Positions 48,243 through 58,069 of a DNA stretch of 64,000 nt are shown here, one piece after another (the stretch's first letter is position 1; every line of letters begins with the position of its first letter). A program made the position numbers and the translations under genes. Source of the stretch: an uncultured Acidimicrobiaceae bacterium (GTDB lineage Bacteria; Actinomycetota; Acidimicrobiia; Spongiisociales; UBA5794); assembly GCA_947259365.1 (NCBI GenBank), contig CAMYMC010000036.1, positions 67,678-131,677 of the forward strand. The letters run 5' to 3'. The notes beneath the pieces are model-generated. The model did not search any database. It saw nothing but the letters and a program-made list of their open reading frames with translations, and was not told where the DNA came from.

Positions 48243-48626
48243 CTAGCCCCGCTTTCGCTTCTTCGGGCGGCAGCCGTTGTGGGGCACCGGAGTGACGTCT
48301 TTGATCCCGGTGACCTCGATGCCCATGTTCTGCAGCGTCCGTACGGCGGTCTCCCGCCCGGACCCGGAGCCGCGAACGATGACATCGAGCTTGCGAATCC
48401 CCATCTCGCCGGCGCTGCGCGCTGCCTGTTCGGCGGCGACCTGTGCTGCGTACGGCGTGGACTTGCGCGAGCCCTTGAAGCCCACGGACCCACCTGAGCT
48501 CCACGCCACGACGTTCCCCTCCTGGTCGGTGATGGTGATCACCGTGTTGTTGAAGCTCGCCTTGATGTGGGCCTGAGCGTGCGGGATGTTCCGCTTGACC
48601 CTGCGTCTGCGCTGCTGTTTCGCCAC
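48243..48626 (-). CDS. rpsK: 30S ribosomal protein S11
   Basis: 127-aa S11 with [28 protein letters not shown] and the C-terminal [20 protein letters not shown]. Part of the L36-S13-S11-S4-rpoA-L17 unit. Confidence 0.98.
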   Translation of the reverse strand: MAKQQRRRRVKRNIPHAQAHIKASFNNTVITITDQEGNVVAWSSGGSVGFKGSRKSTPYAAQVAAEQAARSAGEMGIRKLDVIVRGSGSGRETAVRTLQNMGIEVTGIKDVTPVPHNGCRPKKRKRG

Positions 48627-48644
48627 TCGACTCTCCCCGCTGCC

Positions 48645-49022
48645 CTACGTCTTGACTTTCTTCTTCCCCGCGATGGGGGTGCGCTTGCCCTTGCGGGTGC
48701 GTGCGTTCGTGTGGGTACGCTGCCCGCGCACCGGGAGCCCGCGACGATGGCGGAGGCCCTGGTAGCTGCCGATCTCGATCTTGCGCTTGATGTTCTGTGC
48801 TGTCTCGCGCCGGAGGTCACCCTCGACCTGGAGGTTGGAGTCGATGTACTGCCGGATCTGGACGACCTCGGAGTCCGTGAGGTCGCGCACCTTCGTATCG
48901 GGGTCGATCTCGAGCGCACCGAGGAGCGCCGAGGACGTTGACTTTCCGACACCGTAGATGTAGGTGAGCCCGATCTCGACGCGCTTGTCCCGGGGGAGGT
49001 CGGTGCCTGCGATTCGTGCCAT
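48645..49022 (-). CDS. rpsM: 30S ribosomal protein S13
   Basis: 125-aa S13: [20 protein letters not shown], then [19 protein letters not shown] and a basic tail ending KKKVKT. ATG at 49022 lies 5 bp after the rpmJ stop. Confidence 0.98.
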   Translation of the reverse strand: MARIAGTDLPRDKRVEIGLTYIYGVGKSTSSALLGALEIDPDTKVRDLTDSEVVQIRQYIDSNLQVEGDLRRETAQNIKRKIEIGSYQGLRHRRGLPVRGQRTHTNARTRKGKRTPIAGKKKVKT

Positions 49023-49027
49023 CGTTG

Positions 49028-49141
49028 CTACCCCTGACGCTGCTTGTGGCGCGGGTTCGAACAGATCACCCAGACCCGCCCGTGACGGCGGATGACCCGG
49101 CACTTCTCGCACATCTTCTTCGCCGAGGCCGAGACCTTCAT
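49028..49141 (-). CDS. rpmJ: 50S ribosomal protein L36
   Basis: 37-aa L36, [14 protein letters not shown] followed by [18 protein letters not shown]. The zinc ligands are Cys11, Cys14, Cys27 and His32, so this is the zinc-binding form. It lies between the broken infA and rpsM in the conserved alpha-operon order. Confidence 0.97.
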   Translation of the reverse strand: MKVSASAKKMCEKCRVIRRHGRVWVICSNPRHKQRQG

Positions 49142-49321
49142 TCGATGCCCTGTCGTCGTGTGCCGTCGAGGTCGGAGCGACGGTACGTCGCACCCAATGC
49201 TCCAGCTGGTCCAGCGTGAGCGGGAGGAACCCGTGGCTGGCGCCGAGCATCACCCTGAACTCGCGTCCGAGAGTGGCTCGCCGCCGTCCCTCTACCTCGG
49301 TGACGTCGTCTTTTTTGCCAC
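49138..49321 (-). pseudogene. infA: Broken, shortened infA (translation initiation factor IF-1)
   Basis: At the canonical place between map and rpmJ. A GTG start (49321) reads VAKK and, one base out of frame, DDVTEVEG, the IF-1 N-terminus. The zero frame stops after nine codons. Further pieces lie in other frames: GEPLSDA, then [15 protein letters not shown] and a possible [10 protein letters not shown] end. Only 184 bp are present against about 222 for an intact gene. The junction is a run of six A within A AAA AAG, a classic -1 slippery heptamer that would restore the first frame but not the rest. The promoter upstream looks intact. IF-1 is normally essential, so another copy or a sequence error is implied. 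Confidence 0.55.
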
Positions 49322-49356
49322 GTGAAATTACCGGCCCACACCGGGCCGGAGCGGGA

Positions 49357-49385
49357 ATGATAGAGCTCCGCCACGGGAAACTCAA
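49357..49385 (-). promoter_or_regulatory. Promoter of the infA-rpmJ-rpsM-rpsK-rpsD-rpoA-rplQ unit
   Basis: On the minus strand TTGAGT (49380-49385), 17 bp, TATCAT (49357-49362). A CCGGCCC/GGGCCGG hairpin follows in the leader (about 49330-49348), just before the infA start. It is needed because the plus-strand oxidase gene separates this block from map. Confidence 0.65.
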
Positions 49386-49446
49386 AAAGCCCGGGCCCGC
49401 TCGTCGTGATCGCCGGAGCGTTAGCCTCGATGCGCCGATCCGCGAG

Positions 49447-49767
49447 GTGAGCGTGGCGAAGACGACCGGGCCCTCTCTTCCGCCAAGGGCGGTCATGTGG
49501 TCGTGGTCGACAGCGAGGACCGCACCGCGATGCATCATGCCCTCCTCCGCCTCGGGGTCCCGTCGGTCCCCGGCTCCGAGGGCGTCGGGCGGCGCCAGGT
49601 CGAGCCGTTCGGGGGTCGGAATGGTGAACGCACACGTCACCGGCGTCTCCTCCACCGTTGACCACGGCGCTAAGGCGTCGATCGCCGGTGCCGTCCTCGA
49701 CATCCTCGCGCTCGAGGCCGGCGACGGCGCCCAGGATTGGGACTCCCCGCCTCGCGAGCCACGGTGA
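49447..49767 (+). pseudogene. Possible frameshifted small gene upstream of the flavin-oxidase-like gene
   Basis: A frame opening GTG at 49447 (VSVAKTTGP) ends at 49767 overlapping the next start (GTGA) and has sensible sequence only at its end ([20 protein letters not shown]). The middle makes better sense one frame over, as [20 protein letters not shown]. The pattern suggests a small gene with two compensating frame changes. I recognise no family, and chance coding in GC-rich DNA is possible. Confidence 0.25.
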
Positions 49768-50276
49768 ACGGTCCCGGGCCGTTCGACCCGCTCTCCTGGG
49801 CCGGATTCGCCGGCGAAGCTCCCGAGCTTGCGAGGAGGGCTACGGCGCTCTTCGCCGCGGCCGGCGTCGTCCTCGTCGGGACGGTCCGGCGCGACGGGTC
49901 GCCGCGGATCAGTCCGGTGGAGCCGATCGTCGTCGGCGGGGAGCTCTACCTCGGCATGATGCCGGCCTCCTTGAAGGCACGGGACCTCCTCCGCGACGAG
50001 CGGTGCACGGTCCATTCCGCGGTGTCCGATCGGACCGGGAGCGCCGGTGAGTTCAAGGCGCACGGTCGCGCGGTGGCGGTGTCGGAGGACTCCGAGTATG
50101 CCCGATACGGCGAGGCGCTGGCAGCCGCCATCGGATGGGAGCCGCCCGACCACGCCTACCCGCTCTTCAAGGTCCGGTTCGCCTCTGCCGCGCTCTTCGA
50201 CACGGGAGACGACCGGAGGGTCGTCACGAGGTGGCGGGCAGGCCGCGGCACCGACGTGTTCGAGCAGCGAGCCTGA
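49764..50276 (+). CDS. Pyridoxamine-5'-phosphate-oxidase-like flavin/F420-binding protein
   Basis: 170-aa split-barrel protein of the PNPOx-like group: [33 protein letters not shown], then [14 protein letters not shown]. Such proteins use FMN, F420 or haem; the exact cofactor is not clear. GTG at 49764 is used (a TTG at 49737 is possible). It lies on the opposite strand inside the ribosomal superoperon, between map and infA, which is unusual. Confidence 0.75.
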   Translation: MNGPGPFDPLSWAGFAGEAPELARRATALFAAAGVVLVGTVRRDGSPRISPVEPIVVGGELYLGMMPASLKARDLLRDERCTVHSAVSDRTGSAGEFKAHGRAVAVSEDSEYARYGEALAAAIGWEPPDHAYPLFKVRFASAALFDTGDDRRVVTRWRAGRGTDVFEQRA

Positions 50277-50290
50277 GGCGAGCCGGCCGG

Positions 50291-51067
50291 CTAGAGGAGT
50301 TTCGGTTCCGGCAGGGTCAGCACCAGCGGGCCGTCCTCGGTGACGGCCACGGTGTGCTCGAAATGGGCCGAGAGGTTGCCGTCTGCGGTGACCACCGTCC
50401 ATCCGTCGTCGAGGAGCACGGTCTCGTGCGTCCCGAGGTTGAACATCGGCTCGATGGCCAGCGCCATCCCCACCTTCAGCCGGTATCCCTTCCCCGGATT
50501 GCCGAAGTTGGGCACGTTGGGCGCCTCGTGCATCTGTCTCCCGATGCCGTGGCCGATGTACTCCCGCACGACGCCGTACCCGTGAGGGCGGGCGACCGAC
50601 TCGATGGCGTGGCCGATGTCACCGAGGCGGTTGCCGGCGCGAGCACGCGCCAGGCCGTCCCACAACGCCCGCTCGGTCTCATCGAGGAGGAGCCTGGCCT
50701 CGTCGGACACATCACCGATGGCGATCGTGAACGCGGCATCGCCGTGCCAGCCGTCGTAGATCGCTCCCGCATCGATCGAGAGGATATCGCCGTCGCGCAG
50801 CCGGTAGTCGCCGGGGATGCCGTGGACGATGACCTCGTTCGGTGAAGCGCAGATCGTCGCCGGGAACCCGTGGTAGCCGAGGAACGACGGCCGGCAGTCG
50901 TGGGCCCGGACCACCTCGGCCGCGACGGCGTCGAGCTCTCGCATCGTGACACCGGGGACCGCGGCGTCGCGCACCGCGGCGTGGGTGGCCGCGACGCAGG
51001 CGCCGGCGACGGCCATCTTGGCGAAGTCATCCGACGACTTCATCGTGATGATGCGGCCGTCGCTCAA
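50291..51067 (-). CDS. map: Methionine aminopeptidase type I
   Basis: 258-aa enzyme that removes N-terminal Met. Metal ligands are visible in [31 protein letters not shown] and the final [11 protein letters not shown]. Start overlaps the adk stop by 4 bp. Standard place after secY-adk. Confidence 0.97.
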   Translation of the reverse strand: MSDGRIITMKSSDDFAKMAVAGACVAATHAAVRDAAVPGVTMRELDAVAAEVVRAHDCRPSFLGYHGFPATICASPNEVIVHGIPGDYRLRDGDILSIDAGAIYDGWHGDAAFTIAIGDVSDEARLLLDETERALWDGLARARAGNRLGDIGHAIESVARPHGYGVVREYIGHGIGRQMHEAPNVPNFGNPGKGYRLKVGMALAIEPMFNLGTHETVLLDDGWTVVTADGNLSAHFEHTVAVTEDGPLVLTLPEPKLL

Positions 51068-51639
51068 CCGTCCTCCTCGGCGAGGGACGACACGATCCTC
51101 GCGAAGACATCCTCGATCGTGCCGAGCCCGTCGATCGGGATCACCGAGACACCCCGCGCCGGGTAGTAGCCGATGAGGGGCTCGGTCTCCTCACGGTAGA
51201 TGCGCTGGCGGGTACGGATCGTGTCCTCGTTGTCGTCGGCCCGGCCGAGTTCGCCGGCCCGGGAGAGGAGCCTGGCGACGAGCTCGTCCTCGGACACGTC
51301 GAGGAGGATCGTCACCTCCACCGCCGTCCCTCCCGTCGCGGCGTCGAGCGCCTCCGCCTGTGTGACGTTGCGGGGAAAGCCGTCGAGGAGGTAACCGCAC
51401 GCTGCGTCCTCCTTGCCGAGGCGCTCCTGCACCATGGCGACGACGAGGTCGTCCGGCACGAGATCTCCGGCCTTCATGATCGCGTCCGCCCGCTTGCCGA
51501 GCTCGGTGCCCTCGGACACCGCCTGGCGCAGCATGTCCCCGGTGGAGATGTGGGGCACGCCGAGCGCTCGGGCCAGCCGGGCGGCCTGGGTGCCTTTGCC
51601 CGCACCGGGTGGGCCTAAGAAGAGGATTCGTCTGCCCAT
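51064..51639 (-). CDS. adk: Adenylate kinase
   Basis: 191-aa adenylate kinase with P-loop FLGPPGAGKGTQA, AMP site HISTGDMLR and YLLDGFPRNVTQA. The LID is the short form (about 190 residues overall), usual in actinobacteria. Confidence 0.97.
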   Translation of the reverse strand: MGRRILFLGPPGAGKGTQAARLARALGVPHISTGDMLRQAVSEGTELGKRADAIMKAGDLVPDDLVVAMVQERLGKEDAACGYLLDGFPRNVTQAEALDAATGGTAVEVTILLDVSEDELVARLLSRAGELGRADDNEDTIRTRQRIYREETEPLIGYYPARGVSVIPIDGLGTIEDVFARIVSSLAEEDG

Positions 51640-51730
51640 GGCACCTGCAACTTAGCCGCCGCGACTCGGGGCACGACCGGGGTGGTCAGGCGCAACGGGG
51701 AGCGGGATGGGCCGCCGCCGCCCGGCTCGT

Positions 51731-53041
51731 CTAGCGGAGGAAGCCTTCGTAGTTGCGCATCATGAGCTGGCTCTCGATCTGTTTCATCGTCTCGAGCGCC
51801 ACACCGGCGACGATGAGGATCGACACGCCGGAGAGGCCGACCGGGATGTCCATGAGCCAGCCGAGGAAGGAGGGGAGCACGGCGACGAGGGCGAGGTAGA
51901 GGGAGCCGGGGAGCGTGATCCTGCTCAGCACGTGCTCGAGGTGGCGCACCGTCGCCCGCCCCGGCCGGATGCCGGGGATGAAGCCGCCCTGGCGCTGAAT
52001 GGTCTCGGCCTGGCGCTCGGGGTCGAACTGGATCGCCGTGTAGAAGTACGTGAAGAACACGACGAGCAGACCCAGGATGATGATGTACGGAAGGCTCGGC
52101 GAGAAGCCGCCGGAGGAACCGGTCGTCAGCAGGTTGCGGTCGATCCACTCCCGCACCGTCTGACCCCAGCCGCTCGAAGGCAACGAGGAGGACACGAGCA
52201 CCGGGAAGTACATGACCGATGTGGCGAAGATGACCGGGATGACGCCGGCCATGTTCACCTTCAGCGGGATGTAGGTGCTCTGGCCCCCGAGCACGCGGCG
52301 GCCGCGAACCCGCCTGGAGAACTGGATCGGTATTCGCCGCTGACCCTGGTCCATGAAGATGATGCCGATTGTTAACCCGATCATGATGCTCACGACCAGG
52401 AAGAACTGGAACGCCGTGGAGTTCGCCCACATGATCCCGAGCTGGCTCGGGAGCTGGGACACGATGCTGACGAAGATGATGAGCGACATCCCGTTGCCGA
52501 TGCCGCGCTGGGTGATGAGCTCTCCCAGCCACATGATGAGCGCGGTGCCGGCCGTCATCGTGATGACGATGATGAGCACCCGTCGCGGTGTGTACTCGGG
52601 GATGAGGTCGAGACCGCCTGTGAAGCTGCCGTTGTGGAACAGGAACGTGAAGCCGGTCGACTGGAGGAGGGCGAGGGCCACGGTGAGGTAGCGGGTCCAT
52701 TGGGTGATGACCTTGCGCCCCGACTCCCCCTCGTCCTGGAGCGTCTGCAGCCGAGGGATCACCACTGCGAGGAGCTGCATGATGATCGATGCCGTGATGT
52801 ACGGCATGATCCCGAGCGAGAACACCGACAGCTGTTCGAGTGCGCCACCCGAGAAGAGGTTGAGGATCCCGACAAACCCGCCTTGGGCCGCCTGATCGGC
52901 GAACTGCTGCACCCGGTCGAGGTCGACGCCCGGCACCGGGACGGCCGTACCGAGCCGATAGATCCCGAAGATGAGGAGGGTGAACAGGATCTTGTTCCGG
53001 AGGTCCCGGATCCGGAACATGTTGCGAAAGACGGACAGCAT
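51731..53041 (-). CDS. secY: Preprotein translocase subunit SecY
   Basis: 436-aa ten-helix channel protein. It begins with the cytoplasmic MLSVFRNMFRIRDLRNKILFT, has the plug-region GGALEQLSVFSLGIMPYITASIIMQ and ends near SQLMMRNYEGFLR. GAGGTAA precedes the ATG. Part of the spc operon. Confidence 0.98.
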   Translation of the reverse strand: MLSVFRNMFRIRDLRNKILFTLLIFGIYRLGTAVPVPGVDLDRVQQFADQAAQGGFVGILNLFSGGALEQLSVFSLGIMPYITASIIMQLLAVVIPRLQTLQDEGESGRKVITQWTRYLTVALALLQSTGFTFLFHNGSFTGGLDLIPEYTPRRVLIIVITMTAGTALIMWLGELITQRGIGNGMSLIIFVSIVSQLPSQLGIMWANSTAFQFFLVVSIMIGLTIGIIFMDQGQRRIPIQFSRRVRGRRVLGGQSTYIPLKVNMAGVIPVIFATSVMYFPVLVSSSLPSSGWGQTVREWIDRNLLTTGSSGGFSPSLPYIIILGLLVVFFTYFYTAIQFDPERQAETIQRQGGFIPGIRPGRATVRHLEHVLSRITLPGSLYLALVAVLPSFLGWLMDIPVGLSGVSILIVAGVALETMKQIESQLMMRNYEGFLR

Positions 53042-53137
53042 GGAGTCGTTACCTCGAGCGGATTCCGGAGACGTTAGCTGCTGTCCGGATCAACGGGACG
53101 CTCCCCCCGTGGCCGGTGTCGGGCCGGCGACACACCG

Positions 53138-53578
53138 TCATTCCCCGACGACCTCGACCGTGCCCCCCGCCGCGTTGATCTTCTCGACGGCGCCGAGGCT
53201 GAAGGCGTGGGCGCGGACGGTCAGCGCCCTCTCGAGGTCGCCCTCGCCGAGGACCTTGACCCTGCCCCGTTTCTTGACGAGGCCGCGGGCTCGCAGGTCG
53301 TCCGGCGTCACCGTGGCGCCGGCGTCGAAGTCGTTGAGACGACCGACGTTGACGAGGGCGAAATACTCCTTGTTGCGGTTCTTGAAGCCCTTGAGCTTCG
53401 GAAGCCTGCGCTGGAGCGGCATCTGGCCACCCTCGAAACCGGGACGCACTTTGCCGCGTGCCTTCTGACCCTTCGTGCCGCGGCCGGCGGTCTTGCCGCG
53501 CCGTCCGCCCTCCCCGCGCCCGACGCGGATCTTCCGTTGCTTCGAGCCCTCGGCCGGCTTGAGGTGATGCAGCTTCAT
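53138..53578 (-). CDS. rplO: 50S ribosomal protein L15
   Basis: 146-aa L15 with [24 protein letters not shown] and [18 protein letters not shown]. Overlaps rpmD by 4 bp. Confidence 0.98.
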   Translation of the reverse strand: MKLHHLKPAEGSKQRKIRVGRGEGGRRGKTAGRGTKGQKARGKVRPGFEGGQMPLQRRLPKLKGFKNRNKEYFALVNVGRLNDFDAGATVTPDDLRARGLVKKRGRVKVLGEGDLERALTVRAHAFSLGAVEKINAAGGTVEVVGE

Positions 53579-53757
53579 CCCTGCTCCTCGACGTCCAGGA
53601 GGTGCCGGGCGCGGAAGACCATCCCCCGCACATCTGGCGTGTCAGGGCGTTCCACCGACTGGCGGATCTTCCGGAGTCCCAGGCTCTCGACGGTGGCCCG
53701 CACCTTCGGCTTCTCGCCGATGGTGCTGCGGACGAGGGTGATCTTCAAGGTGCTCAT
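53575..53757 (-). CDS. rpmD: 50S ribosomal protein L30
   Basis: 60-aa L30: [19 protein letters not shown] and [17 protein letters not shown]. Shares one base with the end of rpsE. Confidence 0.97.
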   Translation of the reverse strand: MSTLKITLVRSTIGEKPKVRATVESLGLRKIRQSVERPDTPDVRGMVFRARHLLDVEEQG

Positions 53758-54326
53758 CAGTCGCGCACCTCGGTCTTCATGAGCTCGGCCGAGCGGTACG
53801 CGGCGAGCAGCGCCGGCGGCACGACCTCCTCGGGACGCTTCCCGCGGAGTCGGGCGACCTCGTCGGGGCGCTGCTGGGACTCCAGCGCGACCATCGTCGC
53901 CTTGGCGACGTTGATCTGGTTCGGCGAGCCGAGCGACTTCGCAAGGACGTCGCGGATGCCGGCCGCTTCGATGATCTGGCGCACCGCGCCGCCGGCGATG
54001 ACGCCGGTGCCTGGCGCGGCCGGCTTGAGCAGCACCCTTGACGCCCCGTGCTCGCCGACGATCTTGTGGATGATCGTCGTGCCCGCCATCGGGACGTCGA
54101 CCATCGCCTTGCGGGCGATCTCCATGCCCTTCTGGATCGCGGTCGGGACCTCCTTGGCCTTGCCGTACCCGATCCCGACTCGCCCCTTGCCGTTACCGAC
54201 GGTGACGAGCGCGGTGAACGAGAAGCGGCGACCACCCTTGACGACCTTGGCGACGCGGTTGATCGCGATCACGCGCTCGTCGAACTCCGGGGTGTCCCGA
54301 TTCCTGTCACTTCGGCTTCGGTTCAA
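53757..54326 (-). CDS. rpsE: 30S ribosomal protein S5
   Basis: 189-aa S5 with the double-stranded-RNA-like N-domain ([18 protein letters not shown]) and [19 protein letters not shown]. The start is set by [15 protein letters not shown] at the normal distance. Confidence 0.98.
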   Translation of the reverse strand: MNRSRSDRNRDTPEFDERVIAINRVAKVVKGGRRFSFTALVTVGNGKGRVGIGYGKAKEVPTAIQKGMEIARKAMVDVPMAGTTIIHKIVGEHGASRVLLKPAAPGTGVIAGGAVRQIIEAAGIRDVLAKSLGSPNQINVAKATMVALESQQRPDEVARLRGKRPEEVVPPALLAAYRSAELMKTEVRD

Positions 54327-54360
54327 GGTCGTCTCCTGTGTCTCGTCTCTTCGGGCCGGC

Positions 54361-54714
54361 TCAGAACGCGAGCCCTGCCTCGCGGGCCGCGTCTGCGAGC
54401 GCCTTCACCCGACCGTGATAGGGGTAGCCGCCCCGGTCGAAGACGACGGTCTCGACCCCGGCCGCCCTCGCCCGCTCCGCGACGAGGGAGCCGACGGCGG
54501 CCGCCGAGGCCACGGTGAGCGTGTCGCGGCGCAATGACGGCTCCAGGCTGGAGGCAGCTGCCAGCGTGGCGCCGGCGTCGTCGTCGATGACCTGGGCATA
54601 GATGTACTTGTTGCTGCGGAATACGGCGAGGCGGGGGCGCGTGGCCGTCCCCCTGACCTGTCGGCGCACCCGGTGATGGCGCCGCTTTCGTGCGTCCGTG
54701 CGAGATCCACGCAT
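54361..54714 (-). CDS. rplR: 50S ribosomal protein L18
   Basis: 117-aa L18, the 5S rRNA-binding protein: [34 protein letters not shown] and [20 protein letters not shown]. Confidence 0.98.
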   Translation of the reverse strand: MRGSRTDARKRRHHRVRRQVRGTATRPRLAVFRSNKYIYAQVIDDDAGATLAAASSLEPSLRRDTLTVASAAAVGSLVAERARAAGVETVVFDRGGYPYHGRVKALADAAREAGLAF

Positions 54715-54715
54715 C

Positions 54716-55252
54716 TCAGATCCCCGCCTTTCCGGCCTTGCGCCGCACGTACTCGTTCAGGTACCTGATCCCCTTGCCCTTGTAGGGCTCCGGGGGCTTG
54801 ACTCTTCGGATGTCGGCGGCGACCTGCCCCACCTGCTGTTTGTCGATCCCGGTCACGATGATGCGTGTCGGCTCCGGCACCTCGAACGTGATGCCCTCCG
54901 GCGCGTCGATGTGCACCGGGTGAGAGAAGCCCACCTGCAGGGTGAGCCTGGTTCCCTGGAGGCTCGCCCGGTAGCCGACGCCGACCATCTGCAGCTCCTT
55001 GCGGTAGCCCTCGGACACGCCGACGACCATGTTGTTGACGAGCGAGCGGCTGAGGCCGTGGAGCGACCTCGTCTCCCGCTCCTCGTCCGTTCGCGTCACG
55101 GTGACGACACCGTCGTCGACCGAGAACGCGATGCGCTCGTCGAGCTCCGCCGCCAGGGTCCCCTTCGGGCCCTTCACCGTGACGACGGTTCCCGCGACGT
55201 CGATCTCGACGCCTCCGGGAAGCTCGATCGGGTTGTAGCCGACGCGGCTCAT
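54716..55252 (-). CDS. rplF: 50S ribosomal protein L6
   Basis: 178-aa L6: [28 protein letters not shown] and the C-terminal [19 protein letters not shown]. The ATG at 55252 is fixed by the family start and lies 1 bp from the rpsH stop. Confidence 0.98.
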   Translation of the reverse strand: MSRVGYNPIELPGGVEIDVAGTVVTVKGPKGTLAAELDERIAFSVDDGVVTVTRTDEERETRSLHGLSRSLVNNMVVGVSEGYRKELQMVGVGYRASLQGTRLTLQVGFSHPVHIDAPEGITFEVPEPTRIIVTGIDKQQVGQVAADIRRVKPPEPYKGKGIRYLNEYVRRKAGKAGI

Positions 55253-55253
55253 C

Positions 55254-55649
55254 TCACCACACCTCACAGAGGACTTCGCCGCCGACGTTGCGCCGTCTCG
55301 CCTCACGGTCGGTCAACAGACCCTGCGAAGTCGACACGATGGCGACGCCGATGCCGCCGTTGACGCGTGGGATCCCGGCCGCCCTCCGGTACACGCGGTT
55401 GCCCGGCTTGGAAACGCGCTTGAGGCCCTTGAGAACCCGGGTGCGGTCGTCCATATAGCGGAGACGGAGCGTGAGCTTCCTCCCGACCCGGGCGTCGTCG
55501 ACCTTGTAGCTGTCGACGAAGCCCTCGGTGGCGAGGATCTTCGCGATCTCCTCCTTGAGCTTGGACGCGGGCACCGAGACCTCCGGGTGCAGCGCCAGGT
55601 TGGCGTTGCGGATCCGGGTCAGCATGTCTGCGATGGGATCGGTGTACAT
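55254..55649 (-). CDS. rpsH: 30S ribosomal protein S8
   Basis: 131-aa S8: YTDPIADMLTRIRNAN at the start and ISTSQGLLTDREARRR-like C-terminus (VSTSQGLLTDREARRRNVGG). ATG at 55649 gives the usual length; a GTG at 55658 is possible and has AAAGG closer, but overlaps the rpsN stop. Confidence 0.96.
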   Translation of the reverse strand: MYTDPIADMLTRIRNANLALHPEVSVPASKLKEEIAKILATEGFVDSYKVDDARVGRKLTLRLRYMDDRTRVLKGLKRVSKPGNRVYRRAAGIPRVNGGIGVAIVSTSQGLLTDREARRRNVGGEVLCEVW

Positions 55650-55651
55650 CG

Positions 55652-55957
55652 TTACCACGACGCCTTTCTCAACCCGGGCAGCTCACCGCGATGAGCGAGC
55701 TCGCGAACGCAGATCCGGCACATCCCGAACTTGCGGAGGTGTGCTCGCGGCCGGCCGCAACGTCCGCACCGGCGGCGCACCCGGGTGGCGCTGGCGTCAC
55801 GGGCGCGCCTGGAGATCTCCTGGTACGCCTCCCGCTTGTCCTCGAACGGGGCGGACGCATCGTTCACGATGTCCCTCAGCTCGGCCCGCCGCGCCGCGTA
55901 CCGCTCCACCAGTACCTGCCGGCGCTTGTTCTTGGCGACCTTCGACTTCTTCGCCAT
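55652..55957 (-). CDS. rpsN: 30S ribosomal protein S14, long form with zinc motif
   Basis: 101-aa S14. The length and the N-terminal half ([20 protein letters not shown]) are those of the long form, yet the C-terminal half keeps RCGRCGRP and MCRICVREL, the CxxC pairs of the short zinc-binding form. The end is the normal [13 protein letters not shown]. Confidence 0.96.
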   Translation of the reverse strand: MAKKSKVAKNKRRQVLVERYAARRAELRDIVNDASAPFEDKREAYQEISRRARDASATRVRRRCGRCGRPRAHLRKFGMCRICVRELAHRGELPGLRKASW

Positions 55958-55960
55958 CGC

Positions 55961-56512
55961 TCACCTGCCCTCGGTGCGGAATGGAAACCCGAACGCCTGG
56001 AGTAGGGCCTGGCCCTGGGCATCCGTCTCCGCCGTCGTCACGAACGTGATGTCCATTCCCCGGATCTTGACAACCTTGTCGTAGTCGATCTCCGGGAAGA
56101 TCAGCTGCTCGGTCACTCCGAACGTGTAGTTGCCCCGGCCGTCGAAGCCCCTCGGGCTGAGGCCGCGGAAGTCGCGGATGCGGGGAATGGCGAGCGTCAC
56201 GAGCCGGTCGAAGAACTCCCACATGCGCCGTCCCCGCAGCGTCACCGAAGCCCCGATCGGCATACCCTCGCGGAGCTTGAAGTTCGCGATCGACTTGCGG
56301 GCGCGGTTGACCTTCGGCTGCTGGCCGGTGATCACCCGCAGGTCCTCGACGGCGGCGTCGATGAGCTTGCCGTCCTCGGTGTAGTCGCCGACACCCATGT
56401 TGACGACGATCTTGACGAGGCGGGGAACCTGCATGGCGTTGTCGAGTCCGAGCGACGACCGCAGCGCGTCACGCACCTCGGCGTCGTATCTCTCCTTGAG
56501 TCGCGCCGTCAT
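55961..56512 (-). CDS. rplE: 50S ribosomal protein L5
   Basis: 183-aa L5: [40 protein letters not shown] and [19 protein letters not shown] shares one base with the rplX stop. Confidence 0.98.
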   Translation of the reverse strand: MTARLKERYDAEVRDALRSSLGLDNAMQVPRLVKIVVNMGVGDYTEDGKLIDAAVEDLRVITGQQPKVNRARKSIANFKLREGMPIGASVTLRGRRMWEFFDRLVTLAIPRIRDFRGLSPRGFDGRGNYTFGVTEQLIFPEIDYDKVVKIRGMDITFVTTAETDAQGQALLQAFGFPFRTEGR

Positions 56513-56817
56513 CACAGATCGCTCCCGCACTTGCGACACACCCGGTACTTGCGACCCTCGTCGTCGTGTCTGGCGCCGATCTTCGTGGGTCCACAGTCCG
56601 GACAGACGATCTGCACATTGGAGGCGTCGATCGGCATGTCCTTGTCGATGATGCCGCCCTGCATCGTCTGGCCGGTCGGCCGCTGGTGACGCTTCGCCGT
56701 CGCCACGCCCTCGACGATGACCTTGTTCTTCGACGTGATGATGCGGGCGATCTTGGACTCGGTGCCCTTGTCCTTGCCGGCAACGACCATCACCGTGTCC
56801 CCCACCTTGAGCTTCAT
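56512..56817 (-). CDS. rplX: 50S ribosomal protein L24
   Basis: 101-aa L24 with [20 protein letters not shown] (KOW motif). The C-terminus carries two CxxC pairs, VCPDCG and VCRKCG, which would bind zinc; most L24 proteins lack these. Confidence 0.97.
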   Translation of the reverse strand: MKLKVGDTVMVVAGKDKGTESKIARIITSKNKVIVEGVATAKRHQRPTGQTMQGGIIDKDMPIDASNVQIVCPDCGPTKIGARHDDEGRKYRVCRKCGSDL

Positions 56818-57185
56818 CACAACACCTCCGGGGCGAGAGAGACGATGCGCATGAACCGCTTGTCGCGAAGCTCGCGGCCGACCGGGCCGAAGATCCTCGT
56901 GCCCCGCGGCTGCGCGGCCTCGTTGATGAGGACGCAGGCGTTGTCGTCGAAGCGGATGTACGTGCCGTCCTGGCGACGGTTCTCCTTGCGGGTCCGCACG
57001 ACGACGGCCTTGACGACCTCGCCCTTCTTCACGGCCCCTCCGGGCACGGCATCCTTGACCGTGCCGACGATGACGTCACCGAGGCTCGCGTAGCGTCGGC
57101 CCGATCCGCCGAGCACGCGGATGCACAGCAGCTCCCGGGCACCGGTGTTGTCCGCCACCTTGAGCCTCGTCTCCTGCTGGATCAT
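56817..57185 (-). CDS. rplN: 50S ribosomal protein L14
   Basis: 122-aa L14: [20 protein letters not shown] and [18 protein letters not shown]. Start overlaps the rpsQ stop (ATGA). Confidence 0.98.
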   Translation of the reverse strand: MIQQETRLKVADNTGARELLCIRVLGGSGRRYASLGDVIVGTVKDAVPGGAVKKGEVVKAVVVRTRKENRRQDGTYIRFDDNACVLINEAAQPRGTRIFGPVGRELRDKRFMRIVSLAPEVL

Positions 57186-57439
57186 CTCGCCCTCTCCACG
57201 ATGTCGCTGACGCGCCACCGCTTCGTCTTCGACAGCGGCCGCGTCTCGACGATGCGCACCGTGTCCCCGACGTTGGCGTCGTTCGCCTCGTCGTGGGCGT
57301 GAAACCTCGTCCGCACCGGGACGGTCTTGCCGTACTTCGGGTGGCGCTTCGTGTCGGCGACCTCGACGGTGACCGTCTTGTCACGAGCATCGGACACGAC
57401 GATGCCGACCCGCGTCTTGCGGCGTGCTCGATCAGTCAC
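57182..57439 (-). CDS. rpsQ: 30S ribosomal protein S17
   Basis: 85-aa S17: [38 protein letters not shown] and [15 protein letters not shown]. Overlaps rpmC by 4 bp. Confidence 0.98.
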   Translation of the reverse strand: MTDRARRKTRVGIVVSDARDKTVTVEVADTKRHPKYGKTVPVRTRFHAHDEANDANVGDTVRIVETRPLSKTKRWRVSDIVERAR

Positions 57440-57660
57440 TCTTCCTCCTGCGCCTGGCGCCGGTAGAACTCGGCGATCTCCTGCTCCCGCATCACGGTCT
57501 TGACACGGGCGATGTCCTTCTTCACCTCACGAATGCGCGAGGTGTTGTCGAGTTGGTTCGTCGCGAGCTGGAACCGGAGGTTGAAGAGCTCCTCCTTGGA
57601 CTCGGCGAGAGCCTCCTCGAGCTCGGCGTACGTCATGGTGCGAAGCTCGAGCGCGTTCAT
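57436..57660 (-). CDS. rpmC: 50S ribosomal protein L29
   Basis: 74-aa L29 with [20 protein letters not shown] and the [15 protein letters not shown] helix; a short acidic tail ends the protein. Confidence 0.97.
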   Translation of the reverse strand: MNALELRTMTYAELEEALAESKEELFNLRFQLATNQLDNTSRIREVKKDIARVKTVMREQEIAEFYRRQAQEEE

Positions 57661-58064
57661 CTCTCCTCCCGCGTCACGAACTTGGTCTTCACCGGCAGCT
57701 TGTGACCGGCGAGGCGCATCGCCTCACGCGCCAACGCCTCGTCGACGCCGGCCATCTCGAACATGACCCTGCCCGGCTTGACGACGGCCACCCAGTACTC
57801 GGGGTTCCCCTTCCCCGAGCCCATCCGGGTCTCGGCGGGCTTCTCGGTGATCGGCTTGTCGGGGAAGATGTTGATCCACACCTTGCCGCCGCGCTTGATG
57901 GCTCTCGTCATCGCGATTCGCGCCGCTTCGATCTGACGCGCGGTCACCCAGCCGACCTCCTGTGCCTGGAGTCCGAACTCACCGAACGACACGCGCGTCC
58001 CGCCCTTGGCGTTGCCGCGCATCCGTCCCTTCTGCATCTTGCGGTACTTGGTCCGCTTCGGCAT
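57657..58064 (-). CDS. rplP: 50S ribosomal protein L16
   Basis: 135-aa L16: [39 protein letters not shown] region and [18 protein letters not shown]. The canonical MPKRTKYRK start is at 58064; an in-frame ATG at 58070 overlapping the rpsC stop could add two residues. Confidence 0.97.
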   Translation of the reverse strand: MPKRTKYRKMQKGRMRGNAKGGTRVSFGEFGLQAQEVGWVTARQIEAARIAMTRAIKRGGKVWINIFPDKPITEKPAETRMGSGKGNPEYWVAVVKPGRVMFEMAGVDEALAREAMRLAGHKLPVKTKFVTREER

Positions 58065-58069
58065 CAGCA

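Noticed and set aside
49138..49321. A functional IF-1 made by programmed -1 frameshifting
   Set aside because: The slip fixes only the first dozen residues; later pieces remain in other frames and the gene is too short.
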